A stretch of DNA of 64,000 bases from Tubulanus polymorphus (taxonomy: Eukaryota > Nemertea > Palaeonemertea > Tubulaniformes > Tubulanidae), in assembly GCF_964204645.1 (NCBI RefSeq), contig NC_134032.1:188501-252500 (forward strand). Direction: 5' to 3'. A model generated the notes under the pieces. The model did no database searches. It was not told the DNA's origin and worked only from the letters and a program-made list of their open reading frames with translations. The position numbers and the translations under genes were made by a program. Positions within the stretch are counted from its first letter, which is position 1, and each line of letters starts with the position of its first letter. Shown here piece by piece: positions 35,057 through 47,500 of this stretch.

Positions 35057-37253
35057 CTAAATCGGGGGAGTTAATACAGTGTTTATATTGTAGAATCTCA
35101 GTGAGTTCTGATCATCACTGTTATCACGGTGTCGGATAACTACAGCGTTACTGTTAAACATGTGATGTATGTCACATGTCCTACTGTCTGTAGAGTTCAG
35201 TATTATACGCGGGTGATCTATAAACCCCACATCATTATATCTGATACTGATAACAGCACCTCTGTTACCAGTATTAGAGTATACCGATAGCAATACATGA
35301 TCATCATTAATAACACACGGGAATCCTGCATATGGATCAAATGTCAGTCCGCAATCGTTCATATAAATAAAACTGATCTGTTCTGCTTCTGGTGTTAGAT
35401 ACAATAATCTGCGTGTATGCGCACAGTAGATAAACATACGTCCCCGCGTGTCCACATCGAAACCGTAGATATTAAAGAAATCTCCATCCGGGAGCTGATA
35501 TTTCTTCACTCGGCATCCATCGATCAATCTGTTTTCAGGGTTTTCTAATAAACGTAAAACATGAACTATTCCCCCTGACTGTATATAGATATTGTGATCA
35601 CGGATTATGAGGGTTTCAGGCAGGAAACAGCCTCCAGGCAGGAGATCAGTGATATTTTCTTCGAAGAGTTTTTTCTGATTTTTATATTTTCTCAGGATGA
35701 ATTCACTGTTTTTCTCCACGACCACAAACAGAAACCCGTTACCATCAGTAGCGAGTCCTAGTATCGCACCATCAATCTCTATGTATCTCTGTATATTATC
35801 ATCATTCACACTATATATATAATCAGTGGAGATACACTCCGCACATATAACACGTGACTGTTCACCCTCGTGTTCACCGGGTATTGACGTCACCAGTTCG
35901 GGTCTGAAATCTGTATCTACCCGTTTATTGAACGTCAATGAATCGATTATTCCTACACGTAGCCGCGTGACGTCATCGATAAATCCCTCCAGTTTATCAA
36001 TTCTCCCTATGACGTCCTCAGTAGATCGTTCCGCTCTATCCATTCTCTCTATGACATCATCAACAGATCCCTCCACATTTCCAATTCTCTCTTTGACGTC
36101 ATCAGTAGATCTTTCCACTTTATAATTTCTCCGTATGAAGTCATCATTGATATTAGTCAGTTTTGTCTCCAATGCTTTAAGTTGCTGTTCAGTACAGCAT
36201 TGGTTCAGCCTCTCTTCAAGTTGTTGTTCAGTACAGAACCGGTTCAGCCTCTCTTCAAGTTGTTGTTCAGTGCAGCACCGGTTCAGCCTCTCTTCAAGTT
36301 GTTGTTCAGTACAGAACCGGTTCAGCCTCTCTTCAACTGTTTCTATAGTGCGTTTCAATTGACAGAATTGATTTTCTAAATTATCGTGAAACTGTCTGAC
36401 ATGTTCTATAAAAGAACGATGTCGTTCATCAATGTCTGGTCGAACTGTTCGCGTTTCACTGATCGGCACACCTACTGAATTTACTTTATACAAATTATGT
36501 GCCTGGTTTGAAGCGATCACATGAAGCCCCGACACTAATGAATGCGGGGCTTGTTGAAGATGTGTTTTTAAGTTTCGCGCTGTTTCATCGTCTGAGCATT
36601 TAACGATAAACACATGAATCGCTGGACAGTGATTAAACCCGATATGATGATTCGGTATCTCTACACCAGGGGGCGCTTCTCTCCATTCTAATTTCACCTG
36701 AAATTGAAAGAACGTTATTTTACTCTCACATCGCCAAGTCACAGTTTCTAGCTAGTAGACCTGTCGATAATACAGTCATCTAAATGCAGAATTACTTTAA
36801 GTATTTCATGAAGTACATTTCATGATCAAAGTACATAATGAAAAATGTTTTTATGAGACTAATTTGTTGCTGGATTCTCGACCTTCGAATTCATCAAATC
36901 GGGTCAACGATTAATTAAACATTTAAATACAGAAATCAGATATTTCTATCGGGTCCGAACGATGTATTGTTTACCTCGTCAAACGGCATCATTTGTACAT
37001 TTATAACTTGTTCCGTATAGATCGCTTTCAGTTTTACTTCGATAATAGTCTCTAATTCTTCTGTCCACATCTGTATCGGTAGTTGTAATTGATCACCAGC
37101 AGTAGCGATCAGATCACATTCTAAATCGAACAACGGTTGAAAGTAATAATTCTGTATCGTTCTGTAGTCGTTGTCGTGATCCGACCAAACACCGATCTTG
37201 CGACCACGATAAGAAACTGCGAGCTCGAATCTGTATGTGGAATTAGACGCCAT
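35057..37253 (-). CDS. Uncharacterised coiled-coil protein with propeller-like C-terminus, copy 2
   Basis: Exons 37253-36975 and 36697-35057, phase 0 junction, 639 residues, intact. It is the paralogue of the gene at 26268-28429, with the same exon plan and the same N-terminal residues (MASNSTYRFELAVSYRGRK). It has four rather than three CTEQQLEERLN-type repeats in the coiled coil and lacks two residues near NQAHNLYK. The C-terminal propeller-like half differs more than the N-terminal half (for example KKYQLPDGDFFNIYGFDV versus KNYQLPGGYYKYTNSFDV), so divergence is concentrated in the putative binding face. Both copies appear to be functional frames. Confidence 0.82.
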
Positions 37254-37404
37254 GTTGTTTTTGGGCGTTTTCTAACTGTAGATTGTGCAGGCGTGACCTC
37301 CTCACGCGCGCGGGTCTCACGCGTCTTGCTAAAGTTAAAACCACGCGGCACTGATTACACGAAACAGCGATAAGAGAAGACAAATGTATTTACGAGGACT
37401 AGGA

Positions 37405-38785
37405 CGGGTCGGAGACCCACTCTTCCAGTCTGAACGGTGTCTCCTGACGGGTGGGAGACCCACTCTTCCAGTCTGAACGGTGTCTCCTGACGGGTGGAAG
37501 ACCCACTCTTCCAGTCTGAACGGTGTCTCCTGACGGGTGGGAGACCCACTCTTCCAGTCTGAACGCAACGGTGTCTCCTGACGGGTGGGAGATCCACTCT
37601 TCCAGTCTGAACGGTATCTCCTGACGGGTGGGAGACCCACTCTTCCAGTCTGAACGGTGTCTCCTGACGGGTGTGGGAGACCCACTCTTCCAGTCTGACC
37701 GGTGTCTCCTGACGGGTGGGAGATCCACTCTTTCAGTCTGAACGGTGTCTCCTGACGTGTGGGAGACCCACTCTTCCAGTCTGAACGGTGTCTCCTGACG
37801 GGTGAGAGATCCACTCTTCCAGTCTGAACGGTGTGGTCCTGACGGGTGGGAGACCCACTCTTCCAGTCTGAACGGTATCTCCTGACGGGTGTGAGACCCA
37901 CTCTTCCAGTCTGAACGGTGTCTCCTGACGTGTGGGAGACCCACTCTTCCAGTCTGAACGGTGTCTCCTGACGGATAGGAGACCCACTCTTCCAGTCTGA
38001 ACGGTGTCTCCTGACGGGTGTGAGACCCACTCTTCCAGTCTGACCGGTGTCTCCTGACGGGTGGGAGATCCACTCTTTCAGTCTGAACGGTGTCTCCTGA
38101 CGGGTGGGAGATCCACTCTTCCAGTCTGAACGGTATCTCCTGACGGGTGGGAGACCCACTCTTCCAGTCTGAACGGTGTCTCCTGACGGGTGTGGGAGAC
38201 CCACTCTTCCAGTCTGACCGGTGTCTCCTGACGGGTGGGAGACCCACTCTTCCAGTCTGAACGGTATCTCCTGACGGGTGGGAGATCCACTCTTTCAGTC
38301 TGAACGGTGTCTCCTGACGGGTGGGAGACCCACTCTTCCAGTCTGAACGGTATCTCCTGACGGGTGGGAGATCCAATCTTCCAGTCTGAACGGTATCTCC
38401 TGACGGGTGGGAGACCCACTCTTCCAGTCTGAACGGTGTCTCCTGACGGGTGGGAGACCCACTCTTCCAGTCTGAACGGTGTCTCCTGACGGGTGGGAGA
38501 CCCACTCTTCCAGTCTGAACGGTGTCTCCTGACGGGTGTGGGAGACCCACTCTTCCAGTCTGAACGGTCTCTCTCCTGACAGGTGGGAGACCCACTCTTC
38601 CAGTCTGAACGGTCTCTCTCCTGACAGGTGGGAGACCCACTCTTCCAGTCTGAACGGTCTCTCTCCTGACAGGTGGGAGACCCACTCTTCCAGTCTGAAC
38701 GGTCTCTCTCCTGACAGGTGGGAGACCCACTCTTCCAGTCTGAACGGTCTCTCTCCTGACAGGTGGGAGACCCACTCTTCCAGGG
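37405..38785. repeat. 43-45-bp minisatellite beside gene copy 2
   Basis: About 30 units. The first part has the 43-bp unit seen in copy 1, with one- and two-base insertions and CTCCTGACGTGTGG variants. The last part (38560-38785) has a 45-bp variant, CTCTCTCCTGACAGGTGGGA. The very long minus-strand frames across it come from the repeat and are not genes. Confidence 0.95.
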
Positions 38786-40017
38786 GGTAAGGGGATGAGA
38801 GGAGGGAGACCCACTCTTCCAGGGAGTAAGGGGATGAGAGGAGGGAGACCCACTCTTCCAGGGGGTAAGGGGATGAGAGGAGGGAGACCCACTCTTCCAG
38901 GGGGTAAGGGGATGAGAGGAGGGAGACCCACTCTTCCAGGGGGTAAGGGGATGACAGGTGGGAGACCCACTCTTCCAGGGGGTAAGGGGATGAGAGGAGG
39001 GAGACCCACTCTTCCAGGGGGTAAGGGGATGAGAGGAGGGAGACCCACTCTTCCAGGGGGTAAGGGGATGAGAGGAGGGAGACCCACTCTTCCAGGGGGT
39101 AAGGGGATGAGAGGAGGGAGACCCACTCTTCCAGGGGGTAAGGGGATGAGAGGAGGGAGACCCACTCTTCCAGGGGGTAAGGGGATGAGAGGAGGGAGAC
39201 CCACTCTTCCAGGGGGTAAGGGGATGAGAGGAGGGAGACCCACTCTTCCAGGGGGTAAGGGGATGAGAGGAGGGAGACCCACTCTTCCAGGGGGTAAGGG
39301 GATGAGAGGAGGGAGACCCACTCTTCCAGGGGGTAAGGGGATGAGAGGAGGGAGACCCACTCTTCCAGGGGGTAAGGGGATGAGAGGAGGGAGACCCACT
39401 CTTCCAGGGGGTAAGGGGATGAGATGAGGGAGACCCACTCTTCCAGGGGGTAAGGGGATGAGAGGAGGGAGACCCACTCTTCCAGGGGGTAAGGGGATGA
39501 GAGGAGGGAGACCCACTCTTCCAGGGGGTAAGGGGATGAGAGGAGGGAGACCCACTCTTCCAGGGGGTAAGGGGATGAGAGGAGGGAGACCCACTCTTCC
39601 AGGGGGTAAGGGGATGAGAGGAGGGAGACCCACTCTTCCAGGGAGTAAGGGGATGAGAGGAGGGAGACCCACTCTTCCAGGGGGTAAGGGGATGAGAGGA
39701 GGGAGACCCACTCTTCCAGGGGGTAAGGGGATGAGAGGAGGGAGACCCACTCTTCCAGGGGGTAAGGGGATGAGAGGAGGGAGACCCACTCTTCCAGGGG
39801 GTAAGGGGATGAGAGGAGGGAGACCCACTCTTCCAGGGGGTAAGGGGATGAGAGGAGGGAGACCCACTCTTCCAGGGGGTAAGGGGATGAGAGGAGGGAG
39901 ACCCACTCTTCCAGGGAGTAAGGGGATGAGAGGAGGGAGACCCACTCTTCCAGGGGGTAAGGGGATGAGAGGAGGGAGACCCACTCTTCCAGGGGGTAAG
40001 GGGATGAGAGGAGGGCT
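38786..40017. repeat. 39-bp minisatellite
   Basis: About 31 nearly identical units of AGACCCACTCTTCCAGGGGG followed by TAAGGGGATGAGAGGAGGG. The first 16 bases are shared with the 43-bp unit, so this is a derived version. The unit is divisible by three, so frames stay open on both strands. Confidence 0.96.
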
Positions 40018-40480
40018 CCATTAGACGAATGAATACGAAAATAAGACCAAGTTGTTTTTTATGACGAAATACTGGTTTTTATTATGATTGATCGCGGCTA
40101 CATTTGATAGAACACGCATTAAACACAAACAGCTCTCATAGCTCGAAATCACAGCAGAGCGCCCCCTATAAATAAAACCAGTTACCGTCAAAACGCTAAT
40201 TCAACGCGTCATCGCCATTTCTAAAGTGCGTCTGCCCGCCAGGTGTCGTACACAATACGTGTTAAAGCGATAACAGATTAACATCAGTATAAAGCTGACG
40301 ATCACTGACCTGACGAGCGATCGCACATAAACGAATAAATAAACAAATCTCGCTAATTGAATAATATAACCCCGTATTAAGCGGTTGAAAATTTGAATTT
40401 ACCCTTCCCTCGCAGTCTGGCAGCTGACTGCTTCTTAAAAAAGGCCAGCAATCATTTGAAAAGTTTGGACTTACCACCGA
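40018..40480. other. Right flank of the minisatellite
   Basis: No exon is seen. A minus-strand AATAAA (TTTATT at 40078-40083) in CATAATAAAAACC could be the 3' end of an unseen minus-strand transcript or a retrocopy. Confidence 0.3.
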
Positions 40481-40481
40481 A

Positions 40482-41741
40482 GTGCGGTGTATAACACTAT
40501 AATGCGTTTACCCCACAGTCCATAAGTAAACAGATATGGATACACCGCACTGTGGGGTAGTTGTTACCCTGCAGTGCAGTGTAGTACAGCTTCAATGCGT
40601 TAACTCCACAGTACAATTGTCAGTCATGGTTCCACCATACTGTGGGTAGGTCTACCCTGCAATGCAGTGTATCATGCCTATACTGCTATGTTCACATGGG
40701 TACACCGCACTGCTGGCTAGACATCTACCCTGCAGTTCGATGTATTCTAGGCATACCGCTATGTGCAGTCACTATATGGATACACCGCAATGCTGGTTAG
40801 ACAACTACCCTGCAGTTCGATGTATTCTAGGCATACCGCTATGTGCAGTCACTATATGGATACACCGCAATGCTGGTTAGACATCTACCCTGCAGTTCGA
40901 TGTATTCTAGGCATACCGCTATGTGCAGTCACTATATGGATACACCGCACTGCGGGGTAGACAACTACCCTGCAGTTCGATGTATTCTAGGCATACCGCT
41001 ATGTGCAGTCACTATATGGATACACCGCACTGAGGCTAGACATCTACCCTGCAGTTCGATGTATTCTAGGCATACAGCTATGTGCAGTCACTATATGGAT
41101 ACACCGCAATGCTGGTTAGACAACTACCCTGCAGTTCGATGTATTCTAGGCATACCGCTATGTGCAGTCACTATATGGATACACCGCACTGCGGGGTAGA
41201 CAACTACCCTGCAGTTCGATGTATTCTAGGCATACCGCTATGTGCAGTCACTATATGGATACACCGCACTGCAGGCTAGACATCTACCCTGCAGTTCGAT
41301 GTATTCTAGGCATACCGCTATGTGCAGTCACAATATGGATACACCGCACTGCGGGTTAGACAACTACCCTGCAGTTCGATGTATTCTAGGCATACCGCTA
41401 TGTGCAGTCACTATATGGATACACCGCACTGCGGGGTAGACAACTACCCTGCAGTTCGATGTATTCTAGGCATACCGCTATGTGCAGTCACTATATGGAT
41501 ACACCGCAATGCTGGTTAGACAACTACCCTGCAGTTCGATGTATTCTAGGCATACCGCTATGTGCAGTCACTATATGGATACACCGCAATGCTGGTTAGA
41601 CAACTACCCTGCAGTTCGATGTATTCTAGGCATACCGCTATGTGCAGTCACTATATGGATACACCGCACTGCGGGGTAGGTGAAACACTTGGGTATGTTG
41701 ATTATACACCGTATAGCAGGAACTCGTACTGAAAGGGTTAA
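40482..41741. repeat. 80-bp satellite with ACACCGCACTGC core, TTAA-type right end
   Basis: About 12 regular 80-bp units (GGATACACCGCACTGCGGGG, ACTACCCTGCAGTTCGATGT, TATTCTAGGCATACCGCTAT, GTGCAGTCACTATAT) plus diverged units to the left. The right edge reads ACTGAAAGGGTTAA (41728-41741), the same end as the TTAA element at 42919-43207. Confidence 0.9.
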
Positions 41742-41984
41742 CAATAAATCAACTAAACCTTCAAACATTGTCTTAACACTGCTACTAAGTTCCATCACTA
41801 TGGCAACAATACACCTGACATTGTTAGCCATAGCGATACCAACAATCCGGTATGGTTGCCATAGCAATAATATATACATAGCTATGGCGGCGATGTAAAC
41901 AAACGGTAACGCTATATTATATCTCCCTGGATAATCATTTGTTGCCCGTTCAGTTAAATCTAAGCTCTAAATCCCGACCGGGAT

Positions 41985-42126
41985 TCAAAACATCTCGGGC
42001 TGCAGTTGTCCAAAAGTTGGTTAGTTAACCGGTGGATAGTGTAGACAATTAAAAGTTCATTGTATTTATTCGCCGGTTATCTGGTACCAACTTTTTCAAC
42101 AACTGCAGCCCTGGAGTTATACCTTT
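41985..42126. mobile_element. Foldback element, GGGCTGCAGTTG ends
   Basis: CGGGCTGCAGTTGTCCAAAAGTTGG is matched inverted by CCAACTTTTTCAACAACTGCAGCCC. The interior pair is AACCGG / CCGGTT. Confidence 0.7.
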
Positions 42127-42516
42127 ACCCAAAATGCCCACGACGAGGCAGACGCACTTTCAAAATGAACACGCGCAAAAAAAAAAGAAATTTGTTCCGA
42201 TGTTTTTTCATTTTTCGATTCAATCTTTCGATATAATGAATAATTATTGATTATTTATGATAAGACATGAAGACAACATAAACACATAGCGGTGGCGACA
42301 TCTGGTGGCGATATATATAATTACCATGCAGCTACACACGTAGATTTTCTATATTCATGCAATTCATGTGGATCTGATTCCACAGTTTCCACAGTTTTCC
42401 AGTTAAAAATCATTTGCGATGTTTTAATGCGTCGAATTATGACAACCTTTTCGCTTGAGGTTAAACTATCGCAAGTGAATTGTTTTGAACTCATGAGAAC
42501 TGAAGAACCAGATCCT

Positions 42517-43235
42517 TGGCCCAGTTGCAAAGTCAGGACTTAAGTCGAACAATGGTCTTAGATCTTAAGACTGGTCTTCACTTATTAGATTGCTTATAGA
42601 ACTAAGATTGGTCTTAGATTGGTTACAGGACCAAAATGAGCTTAGACTGGACTTAAGTTTCTAGATTGGCTATAGAACTAAAATGAGTTTAGCTGACTGG
42701 TCTTAAGTTGTTAACCTTGACTGCGCTATAGAACTTAGATGCTCTTAAGACTGTTCTTAGAGATCTAAGCCACAAATGAAGAATATCTTAATTAGTAAGA
42801 TCCACTATAGAACTAAGATAGTATTAAGTTGTTAGATTGACTATAGAACCAAAATGAACATGACTCTCAAATGTTGGCCTTGACTGCGCTATAGGACAAG
42901 GTAGTCTTAACACTGGTCTTAACCCTTTCAGTGCGTCTACACCGCAGTGCGGTGTATAAATCAGTGATGGATTTTGCTAGTACACCGCACTGCGGTGTAT
43001 TGATGTAATTAGTAATTATCTCTATTGAAAAATGGCAGCAAGTGTCAAACATAGTGAAATACTAGTAACTAACGATACACCGCACTGCGGTGTAGACGCA
43101 CTATAGTGGTATTCCCATTGTTCAACACACTAGGGTGGAATTTTTTAGAATTTTCAAATTTTCTCTAGCACAATAGGGTATTAATTAGTCAGCACTGAAA
43201 GGGTTAAACCTTAGTCCTGACTGCGCCACTGGGCT
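42517..43235. mobile_element. Foldback element of the GGCCCAGTTGCA type, interrupted
   Basis: The left end GGCCCAGTTGCAAAGTCAGG and the right end CCTGACTGCGCCACTGGGC are inverted. The inside holds CTTAAGTTGTTAGATTGG repeats. A second element sits inside it at 42919-43207. Confidence 0.7.
42919..43207. mobile_element. piggyBac-like MITE nested in a foldback element
   Basis: TTAA on both sides, 14-base perfect inverted ends (AACCCTTTCAGTGC / GCACTGAAAGGGTT), and inner copies of the TACACCGCA-G-TGCGGTGTA near-palindrome. The TTAA target and CCCTTT ends are the signature of piggyBac-superfamily elements. There is no transposase. Confidence 0.75.
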
Positions 43236-44102
43236 CTAGTAATAAATATGTATATCCCAGCAAGTTCAATTAAAGCAAGAAATGTGAATATGAATGAAAG
43301 CATTAAAATATGAAGAGAGAAATAGAGAGAGAATTAGTTTGATTTTTGTTCACATGACTTAATCAAAGCGCCAGACAACAATGTAGCGTAAAATACAAGC
43401 AACCGTTCCAATTTCTAGAAATCGTTAATTATTCCGTTTTTCTTTTTCTACGCGAAAATTAAACCTAACACCCCTTGAATCACGTAATGATAAAGTCCAC
43501 AACCGCATGCGCGCGTGTGAAGCCGAACAGTCCATTTCGATAATAGGGGCGAATCATTACGGTTACAATCGACGCTTCGATATCTTACTCAATCCCGTAG
43601 AGTTACGATTATCGAATCACCCCCATAAACATAGTGGACTCCGCCTGATTCGGCACCCCCGTATCTACAACAGTGGACTTGACCTGACTCGGTGCGGGCA
43701 GGCATCGGAATTTTAAAGAATCGCTTTAACCATATTTCTGAACGTTATATCAGTTTCAGACGATATCGAGTTAAGGCGCCGTTCGCTGCATTCGATTTTC
43801 AGTCCTACGTTCTTGTATATTTAGATTCAGTATGTACACACTATATACGCATGCGCAAAATACTCCATCGAGTTTTATAATTAATGATTAACACGCGCCG
43901 ATTACGCAGGGTCCGATCTAAGCATTTGTCCGATCACCCCCGGGGACAGGTATTATCTAATTAGCGCAAGTAGATTATCATTATCACTCGTCCGAAATTT
44001 TATGTCTCATTGCTTTTATCCAACTCGATAAAACGGATTATTTTACCGCCAGGCGGACAGCTTGTGTAGAGATGCTTGCCCCCGCCCGCGGGACGAGTGG
44101 CT

Positions 44103-44108
44103 TTTATT
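44103..44108 (-). promoter_or_regulatory. Candidate Staufen polyadenylation signal
   Basis: AATAAA on the minus strand about 400 bases beyond the proposed stop codon. Confidence 0.35.
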
Positions 44109-44146
44109 CCTTTGATCGGACCCTGTGATTACATTAACGGGTGGCT

Positions 44147-44294
44147 CCGGTCCGCAAAAAAGCCGAATAAACCCCCAGAGGGAATATATTTGCGAAGGCC
44201 TAAAATTTGTTGAAGCGCGAAGACATCTGATAACTGCAGCGCACCGCACTAAAATCCGGTTACGTCGGATCGCACTATTTTTTTTGCGGACCGG
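44147..44294. mobile_element. Small inverted-repeat element
   Basis: CCGGTCCGCAAAAAA and TTTTTTGCGGACCGG form 15-bp perfect inverted ends around about 120 bases. Confidence 0.55.
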
Positions 44295-44511
44295 CTACAC
44301 CAGTTTACCGGTTAACGCCGCGTGGACATTATTACGTAACATTATTTCCGTCGAATAGCTCTAAAAAGTCATGTGACCCGACGACATGTCGCTCGTTGTC
44401 TTCATATGAAATCACACCGTAGTATTAGTTCGGGTACGTGTGTCCAGATGGCGCTGCTGCATACAGCCGGAGTGAGAGAGCACCGCCACCCGGATTAACG
44501 CACTTCTTCAT

Positions 44512-47500
44512 CTAGTTCTTATCGACAGTAGCATTCACCTTCATAGACGACGGTCTGCAAATCAAAAACCGAAAATGAATTATCTTCAAAATGCGGGTGT
44601 GCAACACCGGGTTCTCCCGCCAGATGGCGTGACGAATACTAGTCTTTCGTCGCATTAAGAATTACTATCCAATTTCCCAGATTTTTCCAAAATTTGTCAA
44701 ATTCGATGTTTTTTTTTTTAGATTTTTCTGATTCCCTGGTTATTCAAGGATCCAGGTTCCACAGTTCTGAGTTGAGATCTAACTCTGAGTTAACTCAAAC
44801 TCAGGGGTCCAGTTCCACAGTTGTGAGTTAAGATTTGACCCTGGGTTAAAACATTGAAAATGAACTAATCTTAACTCAGAATTAACTCTAACTCACAACT
44901 GTGGAACTGGATCCTGACTCTTAACTCACAACTGTGGAACCGGGCGAACGGCCAGCCACAATACGGTTACAGAATAGAGACTTACCCGGCATCACCGGCG
45001 CCAGTCTTGTCGACACCTAGCGCCATCTCCGACAGCGCTTTCAACGCGGTCAGCGCGGCCGCGTCGTGGGACGCTTCGGTCGTCGGACCCGCCCCGTGAC
45101 TGACTTGTGGCGGGTTCGTCGACAGAGACACCAACGATAGATACTCGTTCTTATTGTTACCCTGGAAAATATGAGATCGAATCCTCGTGAGGTTCAGTGC
45201 AAGACTTAGTGTTCTTCTAAACCAGGGCAGGGTTTCATAGATGTGGAGGAAAAATAGTCCCTGGGAATATTTTGAAATTTGTCAGTTGTAACCATGGTTT
45301 CTCATTGTTACTACGGTGGTTGTTACCCAGATTGAGGATTTACCCCTAGGGATAACTTCGATACTCGGTCTATGAAACCGGGCCCAGGAATCCTAGAGAT
45401 CAGTCATTCCTGGATAAATTGACTAAGGGGTTTTAAGGGAGACCATTTAAAATTCACTTTCATGTCCCAATTACAGTAGACTTGCTCCTAAATCCGGAAC
45501 TGTTTATCTCAGTAAACCATTAATTCGGTGGTTTAGCAAGCAAATATTCATCCGATACACAAACTAAACTCAGTTCCTAATTCAGTAACCCCCTAATTGG
45601 GTAAACAAATTTCCCGGTCCCAACTGGTACCGATTTAGGTGTAGTTTAATCGTAAAACTAAAACCATTTCTAATTACGTATTTCTCAAAATCAAAGTCTT
45701 AAAGTTGTTTCAGGAATTTGGCTCCGAATTAAGTCATTTCAAGCACCTTTTAAAGCATTTTCTGTATTAAGAAGTTTGTAAGGAATCAAGGAGTCGCACA
45801 TTCAGCGCCAGACATTCAGTTCTCGAATAAAAACTCGTACCTTCGGGAAGTCGGTGAATTGAACTTGGAATCCGAGTATCTCAGCGAGATAGTTCAACTG
45901 TTGCTTCGGTCGAACGAGTGACTGAGCGAGAACTCGTTTATTATCGGCTTTACGCAACGCTTCAACCGTCGGCGACCGACCTGCAACAATATAATCATCT
46001 ATTTTACTGAGAATTGTTGAAGTCATCAGTCACATTGGTTACTAACTATAATTTTACTGAATCGTCGAAGTCATTGACAATGAGAAGGCCCACATAAGTA
46101 ACTAATTATAATTTTACTGAATCGTCGAAGTCATTGACAATGAGAAGGCCCACATAAGTAACTAATTATAATTTTACTGAATCGTCGAAGTCATTGACAA
46201 TGAGAAGGCCCACATAAGTAACTAATTATAATTTTACTGAATCGTCGAAGTCATTGACGATGAGAAGGCCCACATAAGTAACTAATTATAATTTTACTGA
46301 ATCGTCGAAGTCATTGACGATGAGAAGGCCCACATAAGTAACTAATTATAATTTTACTGAATCGTCGAAGTCATTGACGATGAGAAGGCTCACATAAGTA
46401 ACTAATTATAATTTTACTGAATCGTCGAAGTCATTGACGATGAGAAGGCCCACATAAGTAACTAATTATAATTTTACTGAATCGTCGAAGTCATTGACGA
46501 TGAGAAGGCCCACATAAGTAACTAATTATAATTTTACTGAATCGTCGAAGTCATTGACGATGAGAAAGCCCACATAAGTAACTAATTATAATTTTACTGA
46601 ATCGTCGAAGTCATTGACGATGAGAAGGCCCACATAAGTAACTAATTATAATTTTACTGAATCGTCGAAGTCATTGACGATGAGAAGGCCCACATAAGTA
46701 ACTAATTATAATTTTACTGAATCGTCAGAGTCATTGACAATGAGAAGGCCCACATAAGTAACTAATTATAATTTTACTGAATCGTCGAAGTCATTGACAA
46801 TGAGAAGGCCCACATTAGTAACTAATTATAATTTTACTGAAAGTAGTTATAAAGTTTTACCGTGATCGAGTAACTCTTTAGCGATGAGCGAAGTAGTTTG
46901 AGCGGAGACCATCACGTCGCCGACCTGATAAACGCCCGGTTTCAACAGATTGATGTTGCCGTGGTGATTCGACGAGCGCACGGCGTCGGGCATCAGTAAC
47001 ACGCCGGGCACAAGCTGTCGACCGGCGGCCATCGCTGTTTCCGTCTCAACGAACGTCACTTTCTTATCACCGCTTGCCTGCAGAGAAAATAGAAATAGAT
47101 GACTATTAGGATATAGTGGAAACGTTGAATAAACTACACTAGCTCGAGGAAACATTTCAGACTCTTTTTATTCTTAGTGTGCGGGGATTTTATATTATCT
47201 TTACAACACGGACTCAGAGTGTTTCATCAATGGTTATAATGAGGACAACATCAGTATTCCTGAAGATGACTATTAGGATATAGTGGAAACGTTGAATAAA
47301 CTACACTAGCTCAAGGAATACAGTATTCCTGAAGATGACTATTAGGATATAGTCGAAACGTTGAATAAACTACACTAGCTCAAGGAAACATTTCAGACTC
47401 TTTTTATTCTTAGTGTGCAGGGATTTTATATTATCTTTACAACACGGACTCAGAGTGTTTCATCAATGGTTATAATGAGGACAACATCAGTATTCCTGAA

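Larger units (their letters stand above)
32807..38560. repeat. Segmental duplication, copy 2
   Basis: It matches 24494-28860 in order: TA microsatellite, 122-bp repeat (fewer units), foldback element, gene, minisatellite. The differences are a copy-2-only segment at about 33610-34265 and a strongly expanded minisatellite at the right end. Confidence 0.9.
43236..44511. other. 3' side of Staufen; no other gene seen
   Basis: It contains a small inverted pair (CCGGTCCGCAAAAAA at 44147 and TTTTTTTTGCGGACCGG ending 44294), probably a small foldback element. A minus-strand AATAAA (TTTATT 44103-44108) is the best Staufen polyadenylation candidate. Confidence 0.45.

Noticed and set aside
37399-40021. 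Open frames of 861 and 647 codons on the minus strand
   Set aside because: They run through 39- and 43-45-bp minisatellites. Several frames on both strands are open, units are divisible by three or recur in all frames, and the translated text is only the repeat.
40662-41679. A ladder of 65-residue frames (MQSLYGYTA...)
   Set aside because: Created by the 80-bp satellite; the same frame restarts every unit and none has other support.
43507-43880. Two + frames of 62-69 codons
   Set aside because: No splice signals, domain or composition that separates them from chance frames on the 3' side of Staufen.
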